Counted from the first letter of the stretch, positions 40,853 to 48,962 are shown. The stretch: 52,869 nucleotides of DNA from an uncultured Oscillibacter sp. (GCF_910587525.1 NZ_CAJULS010000004.1:1-52869), one strand, 5' to 3'. Translations and numbers: made by a program. The notes: a model not told the origin generated them from the sequence alone.

Positions 40853-41409
40853 ACGGCGAATCCCTCCTTTTTGAGATGTTCCCGCAGCTGCTTACGCAGG
40901 CGGAAGAGGGTGGAGGCTGCGGTGTTCTTCCGCATCCCGTGCATTGCCGCCAGCTCCTCCACAGAGCGGAGATACCAGTACCGCTGGACGAAGAGCACCC
41001 GCTTCTCCCGGGGCAGCGCCTCCAGGAAGCGGTTCAGGCTCTCCGCCAGGTCCTGGGCCTCCAGGGCATGTTCCGGCGTAGAGACAGCGGGGAGGCATTC
41101 CTCCAGCTCACTGAGAGCCAGCTCTGTTTGACCGCCTCCTCGTTTCTGGGCCCGAAGAGCCCGCCAGCGGTCCAGGGAGAGATTGCGGGTCAGCTTTCCC
41201 AGGAAGGCGTCCAGCCGGGCCGGGCGGCGGGGCGGCATGGCCTTCCAGGCCCTGAGCCAGGTGTCGTTGACACACTCCGCCGCGTCTTCCCGGTTCTCCA
41301 GAATCCCCAGGGCGATGGCGCGGCAGTAGCCGCCGTATTTCCGCTCGCTCTCCGCCAGCGCCGCCTCGTCCCTGGCCCAGTACAGCGCCACGATCTGCGA
41401 GTCCTCCAT
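40849..41409 (-). CDS. ECF-type RNA polymerase sigma factor
   Basis: A 186-residue sigma factor of the group IV type. Region 2 reads ALAESERKYGGYCRAIALGI then ENREDAAECVNDTWLRAWKA; region 4 is LPREKRVLFVQRYWYLRSVE and ELAAMHGMRKNTAASTLFRL (helix-turn-helix). The start is ATG 41409 with GGAGGT 7 nt before it; a GTG three codons upstream is less likely. It ends overlapping the membrane-protein gene by 4 nt. It has an upstream promoter. Unlike the sigma at 34640 it is intact. Its target genes and signal are unknown. Confidence 0.93.
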   Translation of the reverse strand: MEDSQIVALYWARDEAALAESERKYGGYCRAIALGILENREDAAECVNDTWLRAWKAMPPRRPARLDAFLGKLTRNLSLDRWRALRAQKRGGGQTELALSELEECLPAVSTPEHALEAQDLAESLNRFLEALPREKRVLFVQRYWYLRSVEELAAMHGMRKNTAASTLFRLRKQLREHLKKEGFAV

Positions 41410-41463
41410 GTTCCACACCTCCGTTGCCCTTCTTCACGGGAAAAAATTTTACATATTGCATGG

Positions 41464-41491
41464 ATTATAACATATTTTCCGGCGCTGGCAA
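41464..41491 (-). promoter_or_regulatory. Sigma-A-type promoter before the ECF operon
   Basis: On the minus strand TTGCCA (41486-41491), 16 nt, TATAAT (41464-41469). It leaves about 50 nt of leader. An extra ECF promoter, which would allow self-activation, was not evident. Confidence 0.65.
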
Positions 41492-41514
41492 ATTTTCTGT
41501 ATCATAGGGAAAAC

Positions 41515-41543
41515 TTGATTTGTTCATACTTTTCCTGTATCAT
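41515..41543 (+). promoter_or_regulatory. Promoter of the 615-residue membrane-protein gene
   Basis: TTGATT (41515-41520), 17 nt, TATCAT (41538-41543). A similar TTTTCTGTATCATA occurs earlier (about 41493-41506), a direct repeat that could be a second start or regulator site. Confidence 0.6.
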
Positions 41544-41584
41544 AATATTCAATCGTGTGAACAGAGAGAAAAAGGAGCGATGAT

Positions 41585-43432
41585 ATGCCATTTTCATTCA
41601 ACTTTGACCCCAGCGCCTTCGGCGGCGGATTCAACCCCAGCGCTGCCCAGAGCGGCGGTTTCACCCCGCCTCAGCCCAGGTCCCGCAAGCCCCGCAAGGC
41701 TATCGGCAACGCCTTTACCCGGACGCTTTTGAACATTGCGGTGACGCTGGTGTTCGGCGCGGTGTACTTCTATCTGGAGCTGCCCGCCCTGAACCCCCAC
41801 GCCGAGGAGTTCTACGTCTTCATCTTTCTGCTGTGCGCGGTGTACTGCGTGTGCGCCGTGTTCACCTCCGGCTTCCAGGGGGAGGGGGTCAAGGGATACT
41901 TCGGCTTTGTGAAAAAGCAGTGCGCCCTGCCCTTCCTGGTGTTTCTGGCTCTGATTGCCGCCATTGCCGTTGGCTCCCTCACCAGCTGGGTGGTGCTGCG
42001 GGCGGGGGCGTACAGCAGGCTTTTGCCCCTGGAGACCGGCGACTTCACCGCAGAGGTGGAGGAGATCAGCTACGACCAGATCCCCATGCTGGACGCAGAC
42101 TCCGCTTCCCGCCTGGGCACGCGGAAGCTGGGTGAGCTGGCGGATATGGTGTCCCAGTTTGAGATTCTGCCCACCTATACCCAGATCAACTACCAGGGAC
42201 GTCCTGTCCGGGTCACGTCCCTGCGGTACGGCGACCTGGTCAAGTGGTTCACCAACCGCTCCGAGGGACTGCCGGCCTATATCATCGTGGATATGGTGAC
42301 CCAGGAGGCGGAGGTGGTCCGCCTGGAGGAGGGCATGAAGTACACCGTGGCCGAGCACTTCGGCCGCAACCTCTACCGCCATTTGCGGTTCCACTACCCC
42401 ACCATGATGTTCGATGAGCCCATGTTCGAGATCGACGAGACGGGCACGCCCTACTGGGTCTGCTCCCGGATCGTGAAGACCATCGGCCTCTTCGGCGGTA
42501 CGGACGTGAAAGGGGCCGTGCTGGTGAACGCCATTACCGGCGAGTGCCAGTACCACGAGCAGGTGCCCAACTGGGTGGACCGGGTGTACTCCGCGGATAT
42601 TATCATCCAGCAGTACGACTATTACGGCATGTACCACAACGGCTTCATCAACTCCATGTTCGGCCAGAGAGATGTGACGGTGACCACCGACGGCTATAAC
42701 TATATCGCCATTGGCGACGACGTGTATATGTACACCGGCGTCACCTCCGTCACCTCCGACGAGTCTAACATCGGCTTCATCCTCTCCAACCAGCGGACCA
42801 AGGAGAGCCGTTTTTACTCCATCGCCGGCGCGGAGGAGTACTCCGCCATGGCCTCCGCCCAGAGCCAGGTTCAGCAGATGCGCTATGAGGCCACCTTCCC
42901 CCTGCTGCTAAACATTGCCGACCAGCCCACCTACTTCATGACCTTGAAGGGGCAGGACGGCCTGGTGAAGATGTACGCCATGGTCAACGTTCAGCAGTAC
43001 GACATCGTGTCCACCGGCGGAACAGTGGCGGAGTGCGAGATCAACTACCGCCAGACCCTGGCCAACCGGGGGCTGATTGATGCGGGGGCGGCGGATATCG
43101 ATGTGCCTAATGCGGAGGATGTCCTTACAGATACGGTCACCGGCGTGATTGCGGATATCCGCTCCGCTGTGATGAACGGCACTACCCAGTATTTCATCCT
43201 GCTGGAGGGCGGGGGAGACTACTTCTTGGTCAGCGCCAGCGATGTGCCCCTGGCGGTGCTGCTGAACGTGGGCGACCGAGTGGAGATTTCCTACTATCCG
43301 GCAGCCGGAGGCGTGGCCCTGCCTGCCTTTGATGTGAAGATACTGGCGGCATCCAGTGCGCCGCCCGTCATTGTACAGCCGGTAGAGCCGGGCGATGGAG
43401 CCAGATTTCTGGATGGCGAAGGCAATCCGTAA
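41585..43432 (+). CDS. Large membrane protein of unknown function
   Basis: A 615-residue protein I cannot name. The first ~38 residues are Phe/Gly/Pro-rich (FNFDPSAFGGGFNPSAAQSG), then a basic patch (RSRKPRKA), and three hydrophobic helices near 44-62, 75-97 and 112-136 (for example VFLALIAAIAVGSLTSWVVL). The remaining ~470 residues are a soluble, beta-rich part with no obvious catalytic residues; a stretch near 235-345 has many aromatics, and the end is acidic. The layout suggests a signal, sensor or envelope protein anchored by the helices. ATG 41585 follows AAAAGGAG. It diverges from the ECF operon, so control by that sigma is possible but only inference. Confidence 0.75.
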   Translation: MPFSFNFDPSAFGGGFNPSAAQSGGFTPPQPRSRKPRKAIGNAFTRTLLNIAVTLVFGAVYFYLELPALNPHAEEFYVFIFLLCAVYCVCAVFTSGFQGEGVKGYFGFVKKQCALPFLVFLALIAAIAVGSLTSWVVLRAGAYSRLLPLETGDFTAEVEEISYDQIPMLDADSASRLGTRKLGELADMVSQFEILPTYTQINYQGRPVRVTSLRYGDLVKWFTNRSEGLPAYIIVDMVTQEAEVVRLEEGMKYTVAEHFGRNLYRHLRFHYPTMMFDEPMFEIDETGTPYWVCSRIVKTIGLFGGTDVKGAVLVNAITGECQYHEQVPNWVDRVYSADIIIQQYDYYGMYHNGFINSMFGQRDVTVTTDGYNYIAIGDDVYMYTGVTSVTSDESNIGFILSNQRTKESRFYSIAGAEEYSAMASAQSQVQQMRYEATFPLLLNIADQPTYFMTLKGQDGLVKMYAMVNVQQYDIVSTGGTVAECEINYRQTLANRGLIDAGAADIDVPNAEDVLTDTVTGVIADIRSAVMNGTTQYFILLEGGGDYFLVSASDVPLAVLLNVGDRVEISYYPAAGGVALPAFDVKILAASSAPPVIVQPVEPGDGARFLDGEGNP

Positions 43433-43463
43433 AAGGGAAGCGGCTTTGAATGGATACGCGTAA

Positions 43464-43499
43464 AAAGCAGGGCCCCGGCGGAAGCCGGGGCCCTGCTTT
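43464..43499. terminator. Terminator after the membrane-protein gene
   Basis: A 16-bp perfect stem (43464-43479 / 43484-43499), loop GGAA, with an A-run on the left and TTT on the right, so usable in both directions. It would also end the gene remnant at 43527-43583 on the other strand. Confidence 0.85.
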
Positions 43500-43526
43500 G
43501 CTCAAAGAGGAGACGCTTTTATGGGG

Positions 43527-43583
43527 TTATTTCCAGTCGGTCAGGATGTAGCAGCCCGGCTCCTGATAAGGGGTGCTGCCTTG
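43527..43583 (-). pseudogene. C-terminal remnant of a host gene cut by a mobile-element fragment
   Basis: On the minus strand 18-19 codons, GSTPYQEPGCYILTDWK and TAA (43527-43529), end at a position with a proper terminator downstream (43464-43499). The upstream part is replaced by relaxase sequence from about 43585. I do not recognise the protein family. The call rests on codon sense, the terminator position and the sharp change of composition. Confidence 0.4.
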
Positions 43584-43584
43584 C

Positions 43585-43893
43585 ATTGAGCAAGCCGACA
43601 TTTACTTCAAGTACAAGGGGAAAAAGCCGCTGACCGGGGCCGAGCAAATCCTGTTTACGGCGGCGCACGATTATCTCAAAGGCGTGATGAACGGCAAGAC
43701 CGCCCTGCCGGTAAAGGCATGGAAAGCGGAGTATGCCAAGCTGACCGCCGAGAGGGAAACGCTCAACCGGCGGTATCTTGCGCTGAAAGAGGAAGTGAAA
43801 GAAGCCGAGCAAATCCGAAAGAGCGTTTACAGTATCTTGCGGCAGGAACAGCGGGAGCAGCAGCCCCGCAGGGCGCAGGACATGGAGCGGTAA
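43585..43893 (+). pseudogene. C-terminal fragment of a mobilization relaxase (MobA/MobL type)
   Basis: About 100 residues, IEQADIYFKYKGKKPLTGAE then QILFTAAHDYLKGVMNGKTA, KAWKAEYAKLTAERETLNRR, ending SVYSILRQEQREQQPRRAQD and MER. This is the helical tail found at the C-terminus of relaxases in Clostridia conjugative or mobilizable transposons, as I know them. The nuclease domain is missing; the fragment begins at a junction near 43585, with no start of its own (a GTG at 43573 is accidental). It is followed by a terminator at 43901. Confidence 0.75.
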
Positions 43894-43900
43894 CAGACAG

Positions 43901-43937
43901 GGCGGCGGGGATAATGCCTGCCCCGCTGCCGTTTGTT
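43901..43937 (+). terminator. Terminator after the relaxase fragment
   Basis: A 10-bp stem (43901-43910 / 43921-43930, one G-T pair) with loop ATAATGCCTG, then GTTTGTTT. Confidence 0.65.
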
Positions 43938-43971
43938 TCAATTTGAATTTTGCTTTAGGTAGAAAGGTTAA

Positions 43972-44282
43972 TCAACCGTCTATGTTGAAACACTCAAATC
44001 CCGCAAAATCACCGGCATATTCAATCTCAATGATATGTGTATCGTCCAGCGTCTGCTCCATATACATGATTTGATATGCGGTCAGATTTATTGTGGGTTT
44101 TCCCAACAACTGGGGCAGTTTAGCCTTATTTATGTCCCCATAAACCTGCTGTAATTCGGGCAACATAAATTCGAGCATTTTGGGAGCTTTTCAAAATAGA
44201 GCTTTGAAAGTTTTTGCGCCTCCTCCACAAAGCCATCTTCCGGCTCATCGCAGACAAATTCAACTCCGTTTAGTCCTGCCAC
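43972..44282 (-). pseudogene. Element-borne unknown gene with a one-base frameshift
   Basis: On the minus strand a GTG at 44282 opens VAGLNGVEFVCDEPEDGFVE and EAQKLSKLYFEKLPK, then a frame change near 44180-44185 at a run of four A's (CCCAAAATGC), after which MLEFMLPELQQVYGDINKAK and LPQLLGKPTINLTAYQIMYM continue to the stop at 43972. With one A added the two parts join to about 103 residues, PKMLEFM at the join. It is likely a cargo gene of the same mobile element; the function is unknown. AAGGAGG lies 14 nt before the GTG. Confidence 0.65.
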
Positions 44283-44320
44283 ATATTCGTCCCGTTCCTC
44301 CTTTTTGTTTTCCCGATGGC

Positions 44321-44363
44321 CCGGTGCGCCTGCGGGCATTCCCCGTCCCAGCAGGCGCACCGG
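44321..44363. repeat. 13-bp inverted repeat in the mobile-element scar
   Basis: Arms 44321-44333 (CCGGTGCGCCTGC) and 44351-44363 (GCAGGCGCACCGG) with a 17-nt loop. It is just upstream of the broken cargo gene; it could be a leader hairpin or, since relaxase sequence is near, an origin-of-transfer remnant. Confidence 0.65.
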
Positions 44364-44441
44364 ACCGTCGAGAGAAACAAAAGCGGCGCAGGATATTATA
44401 ATCCCACACCGCATATACAGATACAAGCCCCAAAACCGGCC

Positions 44442-44470
44442 TTGTAAAATGGTACAAAGTCCGGTATAAT
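44442..44470 (+). promoter_or_regulatory. Strong promoter in the mobile-element scar
   Basis: TTGTAA (44442-44447), 17 nt, TATAAT (44465-44470), with an inner palindrome TTGTAAAATGGTACAA. Downstream a GGGAGGG-TAGTG-CTCCC hairpin and GGGCGGGGGTG...CACCC pairing follow, with no clear gene before 44710. It may now drive the aminotransferase gene. Confidence 0.65.
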
Positions 44471-44709
44471 GAGGCTGGCACAGTGATACTGTTGTGTGGG
44501 AGGGTAGTGCTCCCGTATAGGGGCGGGGGTGCTGGTAACACCCTTCGCCCTGCCTTTGTTCATCTCGTGGCCCCATTATAAACCCGCAGAGTATGAATAC
44601 AAGGTTAATCGGCATATTTTCAAGTCCTGTCCAGGCACAGCGGCGGACTTTTTCGCCCCAATTTCCAATTCCGCATGGGTGCCTTGCGTAAAGAAGGAGT
44701 GTGGACTTT

Positions 44710-45846
44710 ATGGAACTGACACTGAACGCCGCCCTCTCCGGCGTGGAGACCTCCGGCATCCGCCGCTTTACCGCCCTGGCCCGGGCCACTCCCGGGGCCT
44801 GCACCCTCACCATCGGCGAGCCGGACCTGGACACCCCGGCCCCCATCCGGGAGGCCGCCAGAGCCTCCCTGGCGGAGGGAGACACCCACTACCCGCCCAA
44901 CAACGGCCAGCCATATCTGCTGGAGGCCCTGTCCCGATATGAGGAGCGGGCCCACGGCCTCCGCTACGCTCCCGATGAGATCATTGTCACTGCCGGGGCC
45001 ACCGGGGCCATCTTCATTGCCCTGGCCGCCATCCTGAACCCGGGGGACGAGGTTATCATCCCCACCCCGGCTTTCAGCCTGTACGCCTCCACTGCCGCCC
45101 TGTGCCGGGGTGTGCCCGTGGCCCTGCCCGCGGAGAACAGCGGGTTTCAAATCGACCCCGCGGCGCTGGCGGCGGCCATCACCCCAAGGACCAAGGCGCT
45201 GGTCCTCACCTCCCCCAATAACCCCACTGGCTGCGTCTACACCCGGGAGACCCTGGACGCCGTCCATGACATCCTGCGGGATAATCCCATTTTCGTCCTC
45301 TGCGACGACGTGTACCGGGAGCTGGCCTACACAGAAGATTACCACAGCTTTGCCGAGTTCCCGGATATGCGGGACCGGGTCATCGTGGTCAACAGCTTTT
45401 CCAAGCCTTGGGCCATGACCGGCTGGCGGGTGGGCTGGTGCATGGCGGACCGGCCTGTCAAGGAGAAAATGCAGGTCTTTCACCAGTACGCCGTGGTGTC
45501 CGTTTCGTCCTTTGTCCAGCGGGCCTGCGTCACGGCGCTGGAGACGGATACCGCTCCCATGCGGGCCCTGTTCCAAAAGCGCCGGAACTACGTATGCGTC
45601 CGCCTTGCCGCCATGGGTCTGGAGGTCACAGAGCCGGAGGGGGCCTTTTACGTCTTCCCCAGCGTCCAAAAGTATGGCATGGATTCCGAGACCTTCTGCA
45701 AGAGGATGCTCAGCGAGGGACTGGTGGGAGTTCTCCCTGGGACGTATTTTGGCGCGGAGGGGTACGTCCGCATCTCCTATTGCTACGGGGACGAGGCGCT
45801 GCAAGAGGGCCTGGACCGGATGGAGAGATTTCTGAAAACGCTGTAA
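44710..45846 (+). CDS. Class I/II PLP aminotransferase (candidate N-acetyl-LL-diaminopimelate aminotransferase)
   Basis: A 378-residue fold-type I aminotransferase. The PLP lysine is K232 in NSFSKPWAMTGWRVGW; VTAGATGAIFIALAAI holds the phosphate loop; SPNNPTGCVYT the Asn that touches PLP; LCDDVYRELAY the Asp; and the substrate Arg in YVRISYCYG. Similar genes are called aspartate aminotransferase or PatA. Lysine genes nearby (dapA-dapB-dapH and an M20 deacetylase) make the acetyl-diaminopimelate aminotransferase role the favoured one, but this is context. ATG 44710 has AAGGAG at 10 nt; GTG 44701 is too near the site. Confidence 0.88.
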   Translation: MELTLNAALSGVETSGIRRFTALARATPGACTLTIGEPDLDTPAPIREAARASLAEGDTHYPPNNGQPYLLEALSRYEERAHGLRYAPDEIIVTAGATGAIFIALAAILNPGDEVIIPTPAFSLYASTAALCRGVPVALPAENSGFQIDPAALAAAITPRTKALVLTSPNNPTGCVYTRETLDAVHDILRDNPIFVLCDDVYRELAYTEDYHSFAEFPDMRDRVIVVNSFSKPWAMTGWRVGWCMADRPVKEKMQVFHQYAVVSVSSFVQRACVTALETDTAPMRALFQKRRNYVCVRLAAMGLEVTEPEGAFYVFPSVQKYGMDSETFCKRMLSEGLVGVLPGTYFGAEGYVRISYCYGDEALQEGLDRMERFLKTL

Positions 45847-45849
45847 AAA

Positions 45850-45876
45850 AACCCGGGAGGCATGGCCTCCCGGGTT
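45850..45876. terminator. Bidirectional terminator between aminotransferase and M20 gene
   Basis: A 12-bp perfect stem (45850-45861 / 45865-45876), loop ATG, with an A-run before and CGTTTATT after. It separates two convergent stop codons at 45846 and 45880. Confidence 0.88.
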
Positions 45877-45879
45877 CGT

Positions 45880-46983
45880 TTATTCCATCATGAGGAGTTT
45901 TTTCAAAAAATCCAGCCCTGCGGGGAGCACCGCCTCATCATTAAAGGAGAACTCCGGCGCGTGGAGCTCCGGGGTATCCCCCACACCCAGGAAGAAAAAC
46001 ACTCCCGGGACACGCTTTTGATAGAAGGAAAAGTCCTCCGCCGCTAAAACCGGGACATCCAGCGGTACAGGGGCCTCCGGCCCCAGACAGCGGCGGAGGG
46101 TCTCATACAGCCCCTCGTGGTTCCACACCGCCGGATACCCCTGGCTGAGACGAACCTCCAGGGCGCAGCCGGTCTCACGTTCAAGCTCCCGGCCCAGGGA
46201 CTCCAGGCGTTCCCGGCAGAGGATGTGGGTCTCCTCCCGGTAGGTCCGCAGGCTCCCCTCCAGCACGGTTTTCCCGCTGACGGCGTTGCGCACTGTCCCG
46301 GAGACCATCCTGCCGAACCGCAGTACCCGGGGCTCCTCCGGCGGCAAAGCGTCTGCCGCGGCATAGGCCCGGCGGAGGTACTCCGCCCCGGCGGCCAGGG
46401 CGTCCAGCCCCTCTGCCGCCCGGCTCAGGTGGACGCTCCTTCCGGTGACGGTGACGGTCACCTCACTGGAGCGGGCCATCAGGGGCCCGGGGCGGGAGAA
46501 GACCTGCCCCTGGGCCAGTCCTGGCCAGAGGTGTAATCCAAAAATCCTTGTCACATGGAGCTCGTCAAGAATTCCAGTCGCGCAGAGCCGCTCCGCTCCG
46601 CCGGTGGTTTCTTCGGCGGGCTGGAAGAGAAAAAGGACGTTTCTGGGCAGCTGGGAGAGACGGGCGGCGGCGTACTCCGCCAGTCCCAGGGCCAGGGCAG
46701 TGTGGCCGTCGTGGCCGCAGGCGTGCATCCGTCCCGGGTGGACGGATGCATAGGGCACTCCGGTGGCCTCCGTCACTGGCAGGGCGTCCATGTCCGCCCG
46801 GAAGGCGGTGGTCTCCGGCTTTTCCGCGTCGAAAAAGGCGCAGAGGCTTCCGGGGATGGGAGTAGTGATCCGGCAGCCCAGGGGCTCCAAAACGGCGCGG
46901 ACATAGGCGCAGGTCTCCGGCAGCCGGTCATCCAGCTCCGGGATCTGGTGCAGCGCACGGCGGTGTGCGGCAACAGGCAGCAT
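45880..46983 (-). CDS. M20-family amidohydrolase (candidate N-acetyldiaminopimelate deacetylase)
   Basis: A 367-residue metallopeptidase/amidohydrolase. Zinc-ligand regions: RADMDALPVTEATGVPYAS near 60-78, MHACGHDGHTALALGLA near 85-101, FLFQPAEETTGGAERL near 117-132 (the Glu pair), and LAAEDFSFYQKRVPGVFFFLG with a late His in ELHAPEFSFND. The fold has a lid domain in the middle. The same family includes hippurate hydrolases; the lysine neighbourhood favours the deacetylase that gives LL-diaminopimelate. ATG 46983 has AAGGAGG; the longer open frame overlaps the next gene and is rejected. Confidence 0.87.
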   Translation of the reverse strand: MLPVAAHRRALHQIPELDDRLPETCAYVRAVLEPLGCRITTPIPGSLCAFFDAEKPETTAFRADMDALPVTEATGVPYASVHPGRMHACGHDGHTALALGLAEYAAARLSQLPRNVLFLFQPAEETTGGAERLCATGILDELHVTRIFGLHLWPGLAQGQVFSRPGPLMARSSEVTVTVTGRSVHLSRAAEGLDALAAGAEYLRRAYAAADALPPEEPRVLRFGRMVSGTVRNAVSGKTVLEGSLRTYREETHILCRERLESLGRELERETGCALEVRLSQGYPAVWNHEGLYETLRRCLGPEAPVPLDVPVLAAEDFSFYQKRVPGVFFFLGVGDTPELHAPEFSFNDEAVLPAGLDFLKKLLMME

Positions 46984-47003
46984 AAAGAGTCCCTCCTTGT
47001 CCG

Positions 47004-47462
47004 CTACAGCGTCCAGTCCTGGGCGTGGATGCCCAGGAATTTTTGATCCCGAAAGCCGATGCAGATGCCGTGCTCCGGCTCGCACTTGCACTCGCCCATG
47101 AAGGAGATCTCGGGATAGACCAGGGACCCGTCCCCGCTCTGCGTGATCTCGCTGATGTTCACGGCAATGCCGGTGATCTGGATTTCCTGCTCCAGATCCG
47201 ATTCCATGATGACGGTATCCCCAATCGCTTCATACATTTTGTTGCAGTAGGCGGTGATTTCCCTCCGGTAGTCGGAGAGGTCCACATGCTTCAAAAACCA
47301 GTTCAGGCAGTCCAGCTCCTCCCGGTTCAGAGGGAAGCCCTCTTCTTTGTAATCTCCGTTTTCGTCAAAGCAGTTATCCCCCACGGAAAAGATGGAGACC
47401 TCCGTCTCTTGTCCGAAGGCCTGTACCGTCAGAGTATCCCCGCTGTTCCACGCCTCCAGCAT
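47004..47462 (-). CDS. Hypothetical protein, DUF6985-like
   Basis: A 152-residue soluble protein, acidic, with segments FGQETEVSIFSVGDNCFDEN, NGDYKEEGFPLNREELDCLN and a strong end CKCEPEHGICIGFRDQKFLG then IHAQDWTL. The end pattern EHGIC..F.D..F.GIH.QDW recalls the family DUF6985, often beside toxin-immunity type genes, but I am not sure. There is no known catalytic motif. It starts at ATG 47462 and the deacetylase gene follows by 20 nt, so they share a transcript, which may be chance. Confidence 0.6.
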   Translation of the reverse strand: MLEAWNSGDTLTVQAFGQETEVSIFSVGDNCFDENGDYKEEGFPLNREELDCLNWFLKHVDLSDYRREITAYCNKMYEAIGDTVIMESDLEQEIQITGIAVNISEITQSGDGSLVYPEISFMGECKCEPEHGICIGFRDQKFLGIHAQDWTL

Positions 47463-47604
47463 TGCTTTTCCCTCCGTTCCACAGTCGGTTTCAGGTACCT
47501 TGATGATACCATGCCGCTGTCCCTGTGAACAAGCTGCGGGATGGATTTTGTCACTTTCTACAAAATTGGCCTGATGAAAATGCGCATTTTTGCGAAAAGG
47601 CCTC

Positions 47605-47634
47605 TTGTATCCGCCGGGCGGAATCTGGTATCAT
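47605..47634 (+). promoter_or_regulatory. Promoter of the lysine riboswitch-dapA operon
   Basis: TTGTAT (47605-47610), 18-nt spacer, TATCAT (47629-47634). A start near 47641 would begin just before the riboswitch. Confidence 0.7.
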
Positions 47635-47642
47635 AGCGAAAA

Positions 47643-47806
47643 ATGAGATAGAGGCGCGGAGACGATGAAGTTGCGGGAGCCGGCAGGCGGGGAACGTGAT
47701 GGGGGCAACTCCGCCGAACTCTCTGCCCGGGCGCGGGCGGAGGGTGGTCCCGTGGGGAATACCCCCGGGACTGTCCGCGGGCCTTCCCGCGGGAGCGCTA
47801 TCCGCT
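47643..47806 (+). promoter_or_regulatory. Lysine riboswitch (L box)
   Basis: The five-stem lysine sensor is recognised by its fixed parts: AGATAGAGGCGCGGAG at the 5' side (compare AGATAGAGGTGCGAAC of Bacillus lysC), the core GATGGGGGCAACTCCGCCGAA (cited within limits; around 47698-47718), and GCGCTATCCGC at the 3' side. P1 is GATAG/CTATC (47647-47651 / 47798-47802). When lysine binds, the downstream operon should be shut off. It sits before dapA-dapB-dapH, which make the lysine precursor. Confidence 0.85.
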
Positions 47807-48007
47807 TACAGAGGGATCCGCACCTGGATGGGTGGGGAGAGTCTGTTTCAACCCCGGCTGATCAGTGTGCCGGCGCATAATTTTCCGCCAGACGGCGTAG
47901 TTTGCATGGAGAGGACGGTTTCTGACCGCCCTTGGGCAAGCAGCTGCCGTTTGGCGAGAGATGATTGTGCCCTCTGTGCGCCTCCGGGATAGGAACGGAT
48001 GCTGAAC

Positions 48008-48039
48008 TGTCGGCAGAGGCGCACCTCTACCGGCATTTT
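48008..48039 (+). terminator. Terminator of the lysine riboswitch expression platform
   Basis: A 12-bp stem (48008-48019 / 48024-48035, one mismatch and one G-T wobble), loop CGCA, then TTTT (48036-48039) and ATT. The 3' arm holds CCTCTACCGGC, complementary to sequence near the 5' end of the riboswitch (GATAGAGGCGC), so a long-range alternative pairing is possible. It is 36 nt before dapA. Confidence 0.75.
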
Positions 48040-48074
48040 ATTATGCCCATATGAGAGAGCGGAGGAAGGAAACC

Positions 48075-48962
48075 ATGAAATTTGAGAATATTACGGGCTC
48101 CATCGTCGCCATGATTACCCCATATCATGCCGGCGGCAGCGTCAACTTTGAGGTGCTGACCCAGCTGCTGGAGCGCCAGATCCAGGCGGGTACCGACGCC
48201 ATTTTGACCCTGGGGACTACCGGTGAGTACGCCACCATGACCCATGAGGAGGACGCCACCGTTGTGGCCCACACATTGAAGGTGGTGAACGGCCGGGTAC
48301 CTGTCATCGTGGGCAGCGGCTCCAACAGCACCGCCACCCAGCTGGAAAAGAGCGTGGAGTACCAGGACATGGGCGCGGACGCCCTGCTGCTGATCGCCCC
48401 CTATTACAACAAGGCCAACCCGGAGGGGATGTACCGCCACTTTGCCTCCGCGGCGGACGCGGTGCATATTCCGTGCCTGCTCTACAACGTGCCGGGACGC
48501 ACCGGCTGTTCTATCCCCCTGTCCGTGGTGGAGCGGCTGGCGAAGCATCCCAACATCTGCGGCATCAAGGAGGCCAGCGGCGACATGTCCTACGCCATGA
48601 AGATCGCCCGCCTGACGGGGCCGGACTTCGCCCTCTGGTCCGGCAACGACGACATCACCGTTCCCCTGCTGAGCGTGGGGGCCAGCGGTGTCATCTCCGT
48701 CTACGCCAACGTGATGCCCGCTATGTGCCATCAGATCGTGGCGGATTACCTGGGCGGGGAGCGGGCCCGGGCGGCGGAGAATCAGCTGAAATATCTGGAG
48801 CTGATCAACGATCTCTTCTTGGAGGTGAACCCCATCCCGGTGAAGACCGCCATGAACATGATGGGCCTGAACGTGGGGCCCCTGCGGCTGCCCCTGTGCG
48901 AGATGAGCGCCGAGCACGCGGCGAAGCTGAGAAGATCCCTGGAGGAGGCGGGACTGCTGTGA
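48075..48962 (+). CDS. dapA: 4-hydroxy-tetrahydrodipicolinate synthase
   Basis: A 295-residue aldolase of the TIM-barrel type that joins pyruvate with aspartate semialdehyde, the first step specific to lysine/dipicolinate. TLGTTGEYATMTHEED near 43-58 has the Thr-Thr; LLYNVPGRTGCSIPLS near 133-148 the Tyr and Arg; and CGIKEASGDM near 162-171 the Schiff-base lysine (Lys165). ATG 48075 follows GGAGGAAGGAAACC; an earlier start is possible but not favoured. It supplies lysine, peptidoglycan and, in spores, dipicolinate. Its stop overlaps dapB as GTGA. Confidence 0.97.
   Translation: MKFENITGSIVAMITPYHAGGSVNFEVLTQLLERQIQAGTDAILTLGTTGEYATMTHEEDATVVAHTLKVVNGRVPVIVGSGSNSTATQLEKSVEYQDMGADALLLIAPYYNKANPEGMYRHFASAADAVHIPCLLYNVPGRTGCSIPLSVVERLAKHPNICGIKEASGDMSYAMKIARLTGPDFALWSGNDDITVPLLSVGASGVISVYANVMPAMCHQIVADYLGGERARAAENQLKYLELINDLFLEVNPIPVKTAMNMMGLNVGPLRLPLCEMSAEHAAKLRRSLEEAGLL

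Noticed and set aside
44529..44709. Open frame before the aminotransferase (start near 44529, LVTPFALPLFISWPHYKP)
   Set aside because: No ribosome-binding site, no recognisable domain, and it lies in mobile-element scar; the ATG at 44710 is the real start downstream.
47004..47462. Function of the DUF6985-like gene as part of lysine synthesis
   Set aside because: Nothing in its sequence points to an enzyme; position alone is not enough.
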